Assembly (NCBI GenBank): GCA_964372025.1
Contig: CAYJPF010000028.1
Coordinates: 1-26,954, forward strand
Reading direction: 5' to 3'
Length of the DNA stretch: 26,954 nt
DNA from: CAYJBP01 sp964372025
Lineage (GTDB): Bacteria > Bacillota > Dehalobacteriia > UBA4068
In this document: piece by piece, positions 1 through 6,345 of the stretch
Position numbering within the stretch: position 1 is the first letter of the stretch
How the letters are laid out: each line of letters starts with the position of its first letter
Notes under the pieces: generated by a model
The model's database searches: none
What the model saw: only the letters and a program-made list of their open reading frames with translations
What the model was told of the DNA's origin: nothing
Position numbers and translations under genes: made by a program

Positions 1-49
1 TTAAAAGATTAAGACCTTTGCTTTTTGTAAAAAGCAAAAGCAAAAACTT

Positions 50-1492
50 TTAGAAACGGAAATCTCTTTCGCCTTGTTTTATTTGCTCTATGTTTTTTTC
101 GGCAATAGTGCGAATTTTTTCTTTGGGTACCCTTTTAATCTCTCTATTAATTAGATTAGTGCCCAGCTCTTTGCTGGTAGGTGAGGCATAATCCTCCAAA
201 TACTCCTGCAAAGTAATTAAAGCATTAGGATGACAGCAATTAAGGATTTGCCCGTTTTTACATAGCATCATAAAACGATCGCCGGTACGCCCTTCTCGAT
301 AACATGCCGTGCAAAAGCTGGGGATATGATCCAGCTCAATCAGCCACTGTACAATCTCGTCTAAGGTGCGCTGATCGCTAATATCAAATTGCGCCGTATT
401 ATCCTCGGCCATTTCGGCGCTGGAATAACCGCCCACAGTAGTCTTAGATCCACCGCTAATCTGCGATATCCCCAAACGTAATAACTTAGCTCGGCAAGCA
501 GCACTCTCCCTGGTCGAAATAATCATCCCTGTATAAGGCACGCTTAAACGTATTACTGCCACAATTTTAGCAAAAGTGTCATCATCAATGCCATTGCTAA
601 AACTATTGGGATCAATATCATCAGCCGGGCAAATTCTAGGCACGCTAATAGTATGCGGCCCCACTCCATAAGTAGCCTCCAAATGCTCACCATGCATCAA
701 AAGGCCTGCTAGCTCGTAGCGGTATAGCTCCAAGCCAAATAATACGCCAATCCCTACATCATCAATGCCACCTTGCATGGCTCTGTCCATCGCCTCGGTA
801 TGATAATCATAATTATGCTTTGGCCCACTGGGATGCAGCTTTAAATAGCTTTCCTTATGATATGTTTCCTGAAAAAGAATATAGGTGCCAATTTCGGCCT
901 CTTGCAGCTTGCGATAATTTTCTACCGTTGTAGCTGCGATATTAACATTTACCCTGCGAATAGCTCCGTTTTTATGCTTAATGCTATAAATGGTTTTGAT
1001 ACTTTCCAAAACATAATCAATTGAACATAGCTCGGGATGCTCGCCTGTCTCAATAGCCAGACGTTTATGACCCATATCTTGTAGGGCGATAACCTCGGCT
1101 TTTATTTCCTCTTGGCTTAGCTTTTTGCGAGCAATTTGCTTATTTTGCATATGATAAGGGCAATAAACGCAGCCGTTTATACAATAATTTGATAGATAAA
1201 GAGGCGCAAAAAGCACAATGCGATTACCGTAAAACTCCTGCTTAATCTGCTCGGCTAAGCTAAAAATTCTTTGCTGATACTTATCATTATCAGCATCCAA
1301 AAGCACTAAAGCTTCGCGATGGCTTAGCCCTTCTTTACGAGCCGCTTTGGCCAAAAGCTGCTCAATCAAATCATGATTATCTTTGTTTTGCTCGGCATAA
1401 GCTAAGGTATCCAAAATTTCCTGATGATTAATAAACTCCTCAGCCTTTGTAGATTTGGGGTTATAGGTGGGGCTTTTGATTTGTTCAGTCAT
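50..1492 (-). CDS. hydG: [FeFe]-hydrogenase maturation radical SAM tyrosine lyase HydG
   Basis: HydG splits tyrosine with a radical SAM reaction to give the CO and cyanide ligands of the hydrogenase H-cluster, in the cytoplasm. The radical SAM motif CX3CX2C is visible (C104, C108, C111, in a YCINGCVYCPYH context). The C-terminal auxiliary cluster motif is present as CTACYREGRTGDRF followed about 20 residues later by further Cys (LNCCHP). The length, 480 aa, is normal. I chose the ATG at 1492 (MTEQIK) because an AAGGAG box lies 7-8 nt upstream; the longer reading frame to 1525 has no ribosome site. The start lies one base after the hydE stop, so the two are translationally coupled. It is the last gene of the operon inside the window; hydF is not seen and may lie beyond the left edge. 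Identification is very secure. Confidence 0.97.
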   Translation of the reverse strand: MTEQIKSPTYNPKSTKAEEFINHQEILDTLAYAEQNKDNHDLIEQLLAKAARKEGLSHREALVLLDADNDKYQQRIFSLAEQIKQEFYGNRIVLFAPLYLSNYCINGCVYCPYHMQNKQIARKKLSQEEIKAEVIALQDMGHKRLAIETGEHPELCSIDYVLESIKTIYSIKHKNGAIRRVNVNIAATTVENYRKLQEAEIGTYILFQETYHKESYLKLHPSGPKHNYDYHTEAMDRAMQGGIDDVGIGVLFGLELYRYELAGLLMHGEHLEATYGVGPHTISVPRICPADDIDPNSFSNGIDDDTFAKIVAVIRLSVPYTGMIISTRESAACRAKLLRLGISQISGGSKTTVGGYSSAEMAEDNTAQFDISDQRTLDEIVQWLIELDHIPSFCTACYREGRTGDRFMMLCKNGQILNCCHPNALITLQEYLEDYASPTSKELGTNLINREIKRVPKEKIRTIAEKNIEQIKQGERDFRF

Positions 1493-1493
1493 A

Positions 1494-2546
1494 TTAATTC
1501 TCCTTTGGATAATTATAGTCGCCACGTTGATTAACTACTTGATAGCCGATAGCAGCCATTTTAGCCTTGATAATATCACTTTCTTCGGCTGATGTTGCAT
1601 TTTTATTATCATATAGCAAATAATGCTTACGCTGTTCGGCCGGGGTTAAATTGGGCATAATTACATTTGCGCCGGCCTTAATGCCCAGCTCCCAGCCATT
1701 ATTATCTACGGTGCCCAAAGCCGTGGTGGCCGGCAATAATACCCGGGGCAATAATAATCTAATTAGGCTTAAGCAAAAAATTGTTTGCTCGGCACTGCCG
1801 CCTTTGGCTTTAGCCAGCGGGGTTTGATGATGCGGCAAAAAAGGGCCAATGCCTACCATTTGCGGCTTAAATTTGCTTAAAAACATAAAATCCTGCGCCA
1901 AAGTTTCGATGGTTTGGCCGGGCGATCCGATCATAAAGCCGCAACCTACCTGAAAACCGATTTGTTTAAGATTTTGCAGGCAATCGATACGATTTTTAAG
2001 GCTAAGATTAGCCGGATGCAGGCTTTGATAATGATCACTATCTGCGGTTTCATGCCGCAAAAGATAACGGTCGGCGCCGGCTGCATAATAGGCAGCATAG
2101 CTTTGAGCAGGCTTTTCGCCCAGGGATAAGGTTAAGGCGCAATCGGAAAAATTAGTTTTAATGGCCTTAATAATATCCACCATCCGCTCATCATTATAAT
2201 AATTATCCTCGCCACCTTGCAAAACAAAGGTTCTTAAGCCCAGCTGATAGCCCCGTTGACAACAAGCCAAAATGGCTTCTTTATCCAGCCGATAGCGCTT
2301 TACCTGCCTATTGCTTAGCCTAATCCCGCAATAATAGCAATCATTATGGCAATAATTGCTAATTTCGATTAGCCCACGCAAATAAATATGATTATCATAA
2401 TACTGATGACGAATTTGCAAAGCCTTGGCAAATAAAGCCGGCTTATCGATACGGTTTTCTGCCGCTAAAAGTTGTTGCCATTCATCAATACTTAAATACT
2501 GATCATTAGCTAATTTGGCAATTAATTGCTCGGGGGATTGTAGCAT
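1494..2546 (-). CDS. hydE: [FeFe]-hydrogenase maturation radical SAM enzyme HydE
   Basis: HydE is the second radical SAM maturase of [FeFe]-hydrogenase. It acts on the HydG-derived iron-cysteine complex on the way to the bridging dithiomethylamine-containing cluster. The radical SAM Cys triad is at about residues 66, 70 and 73 (NYCHNDCYYCGIR). Further family segments include the FVLQGGED strand-loop and the MIGSPGQT region. Length is 350 aa, normal for HydE. I start it at the ATG at 2546 (MLQSPEQ), four bases after the stop of the upstream regulator gene. An ORF extends to 2588 but overlaps the upstream gene. The ribosome site is weak (GAAAG), suggesting translational coupling to the gene before it. 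Co-directional with hydG, which begins one base after its stop. Confidence 0.97.
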   Translation of the reverse strand: MLQSPEQLIAKLANDQYLSIDEWQQLLAAENRIDKPALFAKALQIRHQYYDNHIYLRGLIEISNYCHNDCYYCGIRLSNRQVKRYRLDKEAILACCQRGYQLGLRTFVLQGGEDNYYNDERMVDIIKAIKTNFSDCALTLSLGEKPAQSYAAYYAAGADRYLLRHETADSDHYQSLHPANLSLKNRIDCLQNLKQIGFQVGCGFMIGSPGQTIETLAQDFMFLSKFKPQMVGIGPFLPHHQTPLAKAKGGSAEQTIFCLSLIRLLLPRVLLPATTALGTVDNNGWELGIKAGANVIMPNLTPAEQRKHYLLYDNKNATSAEESDIIKAKMAAIGYQVVNQRGDYNYPKEN

Positions 2547-2550
2547 ATTA

Positions 2551-2805
2551 TCACACTTTCTGATTTTTAGAATACATGGCTTTGGCACTTACCTGTTCAA
2601 TCATGCCCAGCTTACCGGCTAAAGAACTGGTAATATCTTCCGGGGCATCCATGATAATATTGATAATATTAATATTACGATTAGGATAAGGTAAGCCCAT
2701 ACGGCCAATAATATATTGGCCAAATTGATGTAATAAATCATTAACTTTTGTAATCGATTCTGCGCTTTCGATTATGATGCCAATAATCGCTATTCTGCTA
2801 TTCAT
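2551..2805 (-). CDS. TM1266-type putative iron-only hydrogenase system regulator
   Basis: Small (84 aa) ACT-like ferredoxin-fold protein of the TM1266 family, commonly found next to hydE/hydG. The N-terminal strand (SRIAIIGIIIE), the LLHQFGQYIIGRMGLPY segment and the closing GMIEQVSAKAMYSK are family hallmarks. Its function is only putative: members have been proposed to be regulators of [FeFe]-hydrogenase systems, but a DNA or ligand partner is not evident from the sequence. The start at 2805 is fixed by an AAGGGTGAT box 5-6 nt upstream; the frame runs on to 2841 only by reading through the terminator hairpin. First gene of the operon, directly after a leader with an intrinsic terminator. 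Confidence 0.9.
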   Translation of the reverse strand: MNSRIAIIGIIIESAESITKVNDLLHQFGQYIIGRMGLPYPNRNINIINIIMDAPEDITSSLAGKLGMIEQVSAKAMYSKNQKV

Positions 2806-2985
2806 AATATCACCCTTTTGTAGCAAAAATAAAAGGAGCAATTCTTAAAAGAATGCTCCACAAATAGACGGATTAAAGATAATAATCCCTTAATGGCAGC
2901 TATTCCTTCACTTCAGATAAATTCTTGATGTTGGATTACTGATTAACTAATGTTTAACATCCGGGACAAACCCCAATGCTTCAAC
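2806..2985 (-). ncRNA. Candidate cis-regulatory leader RNA of the hyd operon
   Basis: About 180 nt of untranslated leader lie between the promoter (2992-3020) and the first start codon. It contains complementary segments GATGTTG (around 2984) and CAACATC (around 2930) that could close a stem around a GGGG-TTTGT-CCC element, a small GGATTA/TAATCC hairpin (around 2890-2872), and finally the terminator. This is the architecture of a riboswitch or attenuator. I checked it by eye against consensus elements of TPP, SAM, cobalamin, THF, c-di-GMP, fluoride and T-box leaders and recognised none of them. The ligand is unknown. Confidence 0.5.
2826..2859 (-). terminator. Intrinsic terminator (attenuator) ahead of the hyd operon
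   Basis: Read on the minus strand, the arms GGAGC-ATTCTT and AAGAAT-TGCTCC (2859-2835; one bulged base) form a strong hairpin directly followed by TTTTATTTTT. It lies inside the 5' leader, about 20 nt before the ribosome site of the first gene, so it should stop transcription before the operon unless antitermination occurs. Confidence 0.8.
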
Positions 2986-2991
2986 ATCTTT

Positions 2992-3020
2992 ATTATAACA
3001 TGTATTTTTATAAAAAGCAA
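2992..3020 (-). promoter_or_regulatory. Sigma-A type promoter of the hyd operon
   Basis: On the minus strand TTGCTT (3020-3015), a 17-nt spacer and a perfect TATAAT (2997-2992). Transcription should start near 2985. It sits immediately after the surE terminator. Confidence 0.75.
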
Positions 3021-3022
3021 TA

Positions 3023-3050
3023 GGCTTACAAAAAATAATTTTTGTAAGCC
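3023..3050 (-). terminator. Terminator after surE
   Basis: Perfect 12-bp stem GGCTTACAAAAA/TTTTTGTAAGCC with a short loop, 35 nt beyond the surE stop codon. On the minus strand it is followed by TATTGCTTTTT. It separates the lepB-surE unit from the hyd promoter. Confidence 0.75.
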
Positions 3051-3084
3051 CTGGAGTTAACTATTTAAGCAAAGCGGCTATTTG

Positions 3085-3843
3085 CTAATCAGCAAAAATA
3101 TCATCTTTGCCTTGTAATTGATCCAAGATACGATAATTGGTTAAGTCCGAAAAGAGGGGGGTTATCGAGATATATCCGCGATTAAAAACCTCTACATCGG
3201 TATTGCCTTCGCCTTTGGTATCGATTAAATCGCCACCTAGCCAATAATAGTTTTCGCCCTGCTCCGGCACGGGGTTGAACACATTCTCGTACCAGCGCCA
3301 ACCCAAAGTAGCATAGGCTTTGCCTAAAATATCATCAGGCTTTAAGCCGGGCACATTGATATTAAGTAAGGTTTTGGGCAAAAAATTCTTTTTTTGCCAT
3401 TTTAAGCAGCTAGCTGCCGCAAATTCGGCGGCCGCTTGATAATTTGCGCCTTGGCCCATTACCGAAACCGCCAGGGCAGGGTAGCCATATAGCAGGCCTT
3501 CCATCGCAGCCGATACCGTGCCCGAATAGATTACATCGGTGCCCAAATTAGGCCCATGATTAATGCCCGATACTACCATATCTAAATCATTTTTGATCAA
3601 TTCTTCAATGCCTATTTTTACGCAATCGGCAGGTAAACCATGCACTTTCCAGGCTTTTACCGCAAAAGGCAGCTGATATTCTTCTACTTGCAAGGGCTTA
3701 CGAATGGTAAGTCCATGGCCGGTACCGCTTTGCTCAATAGCAGGTGCTGCTACAAAAACATCGGCTATTTTAGACAACTCTTCACCAATTATCCTTAAGC
3801 CATCAGCCTGAATGCCATCATCATTGGCTAATAATATGCGCAT
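3085..3843 (-). CDS. surE: 5'/3'-nucleotidase SurE
   Basis: SurE removes phosphate from nucleoside monophosphates (and short polyphosphate in some species) in the cytoplasm, in a metal-dependent reaction. The N-terminal motif ILLANDDGIQADG carries the metal-binding Asp pair; VAAPAIEQSGTGHGLT provides the conserved Ser loop, and VSGINHGPNLGTDVIYSGTVSAAMEG is the signature with the metal-ligand Asn and the phosphate-binding SGT. Length of 252 aa is typical. The ATG at 3843 has AAAGGAG 6-7 nt upstream. It follows lepB by 21 nt and probably shares its transcript; a terminator follows at 3023-3050. Very secure by motif content. Confidence 0.96.
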   Translation of the reverse strand: MRILLANDDGIQADGLRIIGEELSKIADVFVAAPAIEQSGTGHGLTIRKPLQVEEYQLPFAVKAWKVHGLPADCVKIGIEELIKNDLDMVVSGINHGPNLGTDVIYSGTVSAAMEGLLYGYPALAVSVMGQGANYQAAAEFAAASCLKWQKKNFLPKTLLNINVPGLKPDDILGKAYATLGWRWYENVFNPVPEQGENYYWLGGDLIDTKGEGNTDVEVFNRGYISITPLFSDLTNYRILDQLQGKDDIFAD

Positions 3844-3864
3844 AAATTCTCCTTTAGCAAAAGC

Positions 3865-5121
3865 CTATTTAATCAAGCCAAAACGGTCAAATGGCCAGTA
3901 ACGAAGCACTACCTCGCCCTTAATATCATCTTCGTCGATAAAAGGATCATTCCAAGCATGGCTATCATTGCTGCGATTACGATTATCGCCCAGCATAAAA
4001 TAGCTATTTTCCGGCACCTCTATCGGGCCGTATTCATAAAGCGGTGCTTCGGCTAAATAGGGCTCGTCAGTGGGTAGGCCATTGATATAAACCATATTAT
4101 CTTTAACTTCAACCGTGTCGCCGGGAATAGCAATTACCCTTTTAAGCAGGTCGCTATCATCGGCCATTTCCTCGGGGCTGGCAAAAACTACCACATCGCC
4201 TCTTTGCGGCTCATCAAAATAATAGGCAAATTTAACCAAAATTACCCGATCATTGCCGGTAATAGTGGGATACATCGACTCGGTAGGAACTAAGCGGCTA
4301 TCCACCACAAAGGTACGCAGTAAAACAGCAATTAAAATGGCCGAAATTACCACACTTAGTACATCCCTGATAAAGTACTTAAAGCCCTGCTTTTTTTCCT
4401 TCTCTTTGACGATTAATTGCTTTTCGCGCTGGGAGGTCGGTTTAGCCTTGGCGGCTTTTGCGGCATCTTTAGCGGCAGGCTCATCGCTTGGATTAGCAGA
4501 TAAATCAAGATCGGGCATCGATTTGGCCAAAGCAGCCGCAAAAGTAGCAGCCGATTCGGCTTTGGCAGCCTCCTGCTCGGGGCTAAGGGCAATTATTTCT
4601 TCGTCGGCAGGTTCGCTATCTTGATCTGCAGCCGCAGCAGGATTTAAGTCGGCATTTTGCTCGCAGGCCAGCTCGGATTGGGGCTCGCTAGCTTGGATGG
4701 CGGCATTATCCTGCTCTTGGCTTATAGGCTCGCTTTTATCTTCGGCAATAGCCTCAGGAGCTGATTTGGCAGCGGCTTCAATTTCGGCAGCGGCAGCGGC
4801 TTCAATTTCGGCAGCGGCAGCGGCTTCAATTTCAGCAGCGGCTTCAGCTTCAGTATCAATTTCGGCATCAGTATTTGCATCAGCATCGGCTTCGGTTACA
4901 ACCTCAACCTCGGTATCAACCTCGGTATCAACCTCGGTATCAACCTCGGTATCAACCTCGGTATCAATCTCGGTATCGGCTAGAATTTCAACCTCGGCAT
5001 CAGCATCAACTTCGGCTGTGGCCGGGGTTTGAGTGGCTGAGGTTTTTTGGTCAATTATCGTGTTTAGCTCGGTATTTTGCTTGGCCTGGCCATTATTTGC
5101 TAATTTGTTTTTCTTTTTCAT
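3865..5121 (-). CDS. lepB: Signal peptidase I with long acidic, repetitive N-terminal tail
   Basis: Type I signal peptidase, which cleaves signal peptides from exported proteins on the outer face of the membrane. The catalytic part starts near residue 248: one membrane segment (about 252-273), the Ser box with nucleophile S282 (PTESMYPT), the Lys box with K327 (LLKRVIAIPGD) and the GDNRNRSNDSHAW box; the usual DSR is DSH here. The oddity is the first ~245 residues, absent from ordinary signal peptidases of ~170-200 aa. They consist almost wholly of Asp, Glu, Ala and Thr, including five DTEV tetrapeptides (53-72) and EIEAAAAA repeats (about 97-117), followed by a Lys-rich patch (228-248) just before the membrane. 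The Lys patch predicts that the acidic tail is cytoplasmic. Start ATG at 5121 has an AAGGGG box. Cotranscribed with surE; transcription likely begins at the promoter of the upstream folE relic. Confidence 0.95.
   Translation of the reverse strand: MKKKNKLANNGQAKQNTELNTIIDQKTSATQTPATAEVDADAEVEILADTEIDTEVDTEVDTEVDTEVDTEVEVVTEADADANTDAEIDTEAEAAAEIEAAAAAEIEAAAAAEIEAAAKSAPEAIAEDKSEPISQEQDNAAIQASEPQSELACEQNADLNPAAAADQDSEPADEEIIALSPEQEAAKAESAATFAAALAKSMPDLDLSANPSDEPAAKDAAKAAKAKPTSQREKQLIVKEKEKKQGFKYFIRDVLSVVISAILIAVLLRTFVVDSRLVPTESMYPTITGNDRVILVKFAYYFDEPQRGDVVVFASPEEMADDSDLLKRVIAIPGDTVEVKDNMVYINGLPTDEPYLAEAPLYEYGPIEVPENSYFMLGDNRNRSNDSHAWNDPFIDEDDIKGEVVLRYWPFDRFGLIK
4772..4842. repeat. 24-bp tandem repeat in lepB
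   Basis: Almost three copies of a 24-bp unit beginning GCGGCTTCAATTTC on the plus strand, encoding Glu-Ile-Glu-Ala-rich octapeptides of LepB. The first two copies are identical, suggesting recent duplication. Confidence 0.85.
4909..4980. repeat. 12-bp tandem repeat in lepB
   Basis: Six units of CTCGGTATCAAC (first four identical, fifth with one change, sixth diverged) encode the DTEV repeats. Unit length is a multiple of three, so copy-number change would alter tail length without breaking the frame. Confidence 0.9.
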
Positions 5122-5131
5122 TATTTGCCCC

Positions 5132-5381
5132 TTATCTTAGTATTAGCGACATCGTTTCATTGCGGGTGACCACGCGGCTAAGTGCCCCTTATGGCCGATA
5201 TTATGGTTATGCCGCGCATGCTCATCCATAAATGTTCGGCCTCTAAAACCGCCATTATCCCTTGCGGGTTTATGGTGGTGATCATGGCATCACAAACTTG
5301 AGTGATTACTCGTTATTATAATTGCAGACATGCAATAGCCTGCTTAAGCTTAGCTTTATCAAGTTGCTGATAATTATTCAT
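5132..5381 (-). pseudogene. folE: Decayed folE (GTP cyclohydrolase I)
   Basis: Not an open gene, but translation of the minus strand recovers both ends of GTP cyclohydrolase I, the first enzyme of folate/pterin synthesis. From the ATG at 5381 the frame gives a FolE-like N-terminal helix (LDKAKLKQAIACL) and then two consecutive TAA codons (5318-5313). In the same frame follow ITQVCDAM, NPQGIMAVLEAEHLWMSMRG and ISAIRGT, ending at TAG (5180-5178). After a frameshift, TRNETMSLILR closes at the TAA at 5134-5132. The middle of the protein (over 100 codons by family length) is deleted, the loop after MRG is shortened, and the zinc-ligand Cys of the EHLCM motif is Trp. Promoter remains upstream. Family assignment rests on my reading of conserved blocks, which are highly characteristic. 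Confidence 0.88.
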
Positions 5382-5421
5382 AGATATTGTTAAAGTTAGA
5401 GCTAAAAGTACTATAACTATC

Positions 5422-5450
5422 ATTATATTATTTTTCGGAAAAGCCGTCAA
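5422..5450 (-). promoter_or_regulatory. Strong sigma-A promoter upstream of the folE relic and lepB
   Basis: TTGACG (5450-5445), 17-nt spacer, TATAAT (5427-5422) on the minus strand. It presumably drove folE and now makes a ~290-nt non-coding leader to lepB-surE. Confidence 0.8.
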
Positions 5451-5489
5451 GGATAATTCGCAATTATTTAGAAATAATTTATTAAAAAT

Positions 5490-5849
5490 TTAAAAAAGGC
5501 TATAAGCCTTTTGCCCCAACCACAGAGCAAATAAGCCTAAGCCCAGGCTAAGCACTATATAGCCGACGCTTAAAAATTTGCTGGTTGCGGCTAGTTGCCA
5601 AATATCTAAACCAAAGGTGGAAAATGTTGTAAAACCACCGCAAAGACCAATTTGCAGCATGGCCAAAATATCCTTATTAAAGGCGGTTTCGGCCTGGCCT
5701 AATTTAAAGAGGATGCCAATTAAAAAACAGCCCACAATATTAGCAATCATTGTAGGTAATGGCCAGCAAAAAATGGGGATTAAACTTAGCAAATAGCGCA
5801 AAACTGCGCCGATAAAGCCACCTAGGCCTATCAATAAACATTTATACAT
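5490..5849 (-). CDS. crcB: Fluoride ion exporter CrcB/Fluc
   Basis: Small four-helix membrane protein (119 aa) that works as a dual-topology dimeric fluoride channel. The family signature GLCGGFTTFSTF is present, as is the Asn-containing second helix (MIANIVGCFLIGIL) and the N-terminal GGFIGAVLRYLL. Four hydrophobic segments can be read at about 3-20, 32-50, 61-81 and 93-113. One copy is seen, which fits a homodimeric Fluc. An AAAGGT box precedes the ATG. No fluoride riboswitch elements were recognised upstream. Its last codons form part of its own terminator. Divergent from the TIGR04086-type gene. Confidence 0.95.
   Translation of the reverse strand: MYKCLLIGLGGFIGAVLRYLLSLIPIFCWPLPTMIANIVGCFLIGILFKLGQAETAFNKDILAMLQIGLCGGFTTFSTFGLDIWQLAATSKFLSVGYIVLSLGLGLFALWLGQKAYSLF
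5494..5512 (-). terminator. crcB terminator overlapping the end of the gene
   Basis: AAAAGGCT/AGCCTTTT with a 3-nt loop lies in the last codons of crcB and is followed on the minus strand by TTTTAAATTTTT. It insulates the folE-relic/lepB promoter from crcB transcription. Confidence 0.65.
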
Positions 5850-5894
5850 TATTATACCTTTGGGGGTTTATTTTACAAAAACTGCGGCTTTAGT

Positions 5895-5932
5895 GGGCAA
5901 ATATTATATCTAAACATAATTGCCCTAAACAA
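5895..5932 (-). promoter_or_regulatory. Candidate crcB promoter inside an inverted repeat
   Basis: Minus-strand TTGTTT (5932-5927), 18-nt spacer, TATAAT (5908-5903). The -10 and spacer lie inside an inverted repeat with arms GGGCAA (5895-5900) and TTGCCC (5920-5925). Function of the repeat is unknown. Confidence 0.4.
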
Positions 5933-5970
5933 GCATATATATAAGTATAGCCAAAAATTGGAGGTTTATT

Positions 5971-6345
5971 ATGCTTAATAATCAGCAAGCAGCCAAGATT
6001 AATTGGCAAGGAATCTTGGCCATAGTGTACGGCTTAGCAGGTGCTTTGATTGTTCTGTTAATTTTATCTTTTGGGGGAAGTGCGCTTATTTATTTTTCCG
6101 ATTTGCCCGAACAAAGCCTTTATTTAATAGCGGTAATTGTTAATTTAATTGCCATGTTTGGGGGCGGATTTTTGGCAGGCCGTAAAGGTCAAAATAAAGG
6201 CTTATGGCGTGGTTTAAGCGTAGGAGTGATTATGCTTTTGATTATGCTTTTTACCGGCAATTTAGGTTTAGAGCAAATGGCTGCTAAGGCCGGTTATTGC
6301 CTGCCTGCTGCCGCTTTAGGTGGCGTTTTTGGCATCCGTGATTAA
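5971..6345 (+). CDS. TIGR04086-family small membrane protein
   Basis: 124-aa integral membrane protein of unknown function resembling the TIGR04086/YrzE family found in many Bacillota. Four hydrophobic stretches are visible: about residues 16-40, 50-68 (ending in GGGFLAGRK), 79-95 and 105-120. The GGGFLAGRKGQNKGLWRGLSVG segment, a Gly-rich helix end followed by a basic loop, is characteristic. Start ATG at 5971 has GGAGG 8 nt upstream. The last 30 bases overlap the end of mnmA on the other strand, so the two genes converge without space for a conventional terminator. Function cannot be inferred from the context. Confidence 0.75.
   Translation: MLNNQQAAKINWQGILAIVYGLAGALIVLLILSFGGSALIYFSDLPEQSLYLIAVIVNLIAMFGGGFLAGRKGQNKGLWRGLSVGVIMLLIMLFTGNLGLEQMAAKAGYCLPAAALGGVFGIRD

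Noticed and set aside
17..38. AT-rich hairpin (TTTGCTTTTT/AAAAAGCAAA) just after hydG
   Set aside because: Stem is nearly all A-T, the loop is only 2 nt and no clean T-tract follows, so I do not call it a terminator. hyd transcription may continue to the left.
1914..2129. Plus-strand ORF inside hydE
   Set aside because: Shadow of hydE with no family resemblance and no ribosome site; the same applies to other antisense frames over secA, rpsB, tsf and prfB.
4909..4980. CRISPR-like short repeats
   Set aside because: The 12-bp units are directly adjacent with no spacers and code for DTEV in lepB. The same applies to 26720-26954.
4697..5032. Open frames on the plus strand through the lepB repeat region (Ser/Ala-rich and Gln-Pro-Arg-Tyr-rich peptides)
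   Set aside because: They are antisense readings of tandem repeats, which keep all frames open. The minus frame has the signal peptidase motifs.
5850..5894. Fluoride riboswitch upstream of crcB
   Set aside because: The conserved GGNGATGG...TTCNCC type elements and pseudoknot partners were not found.
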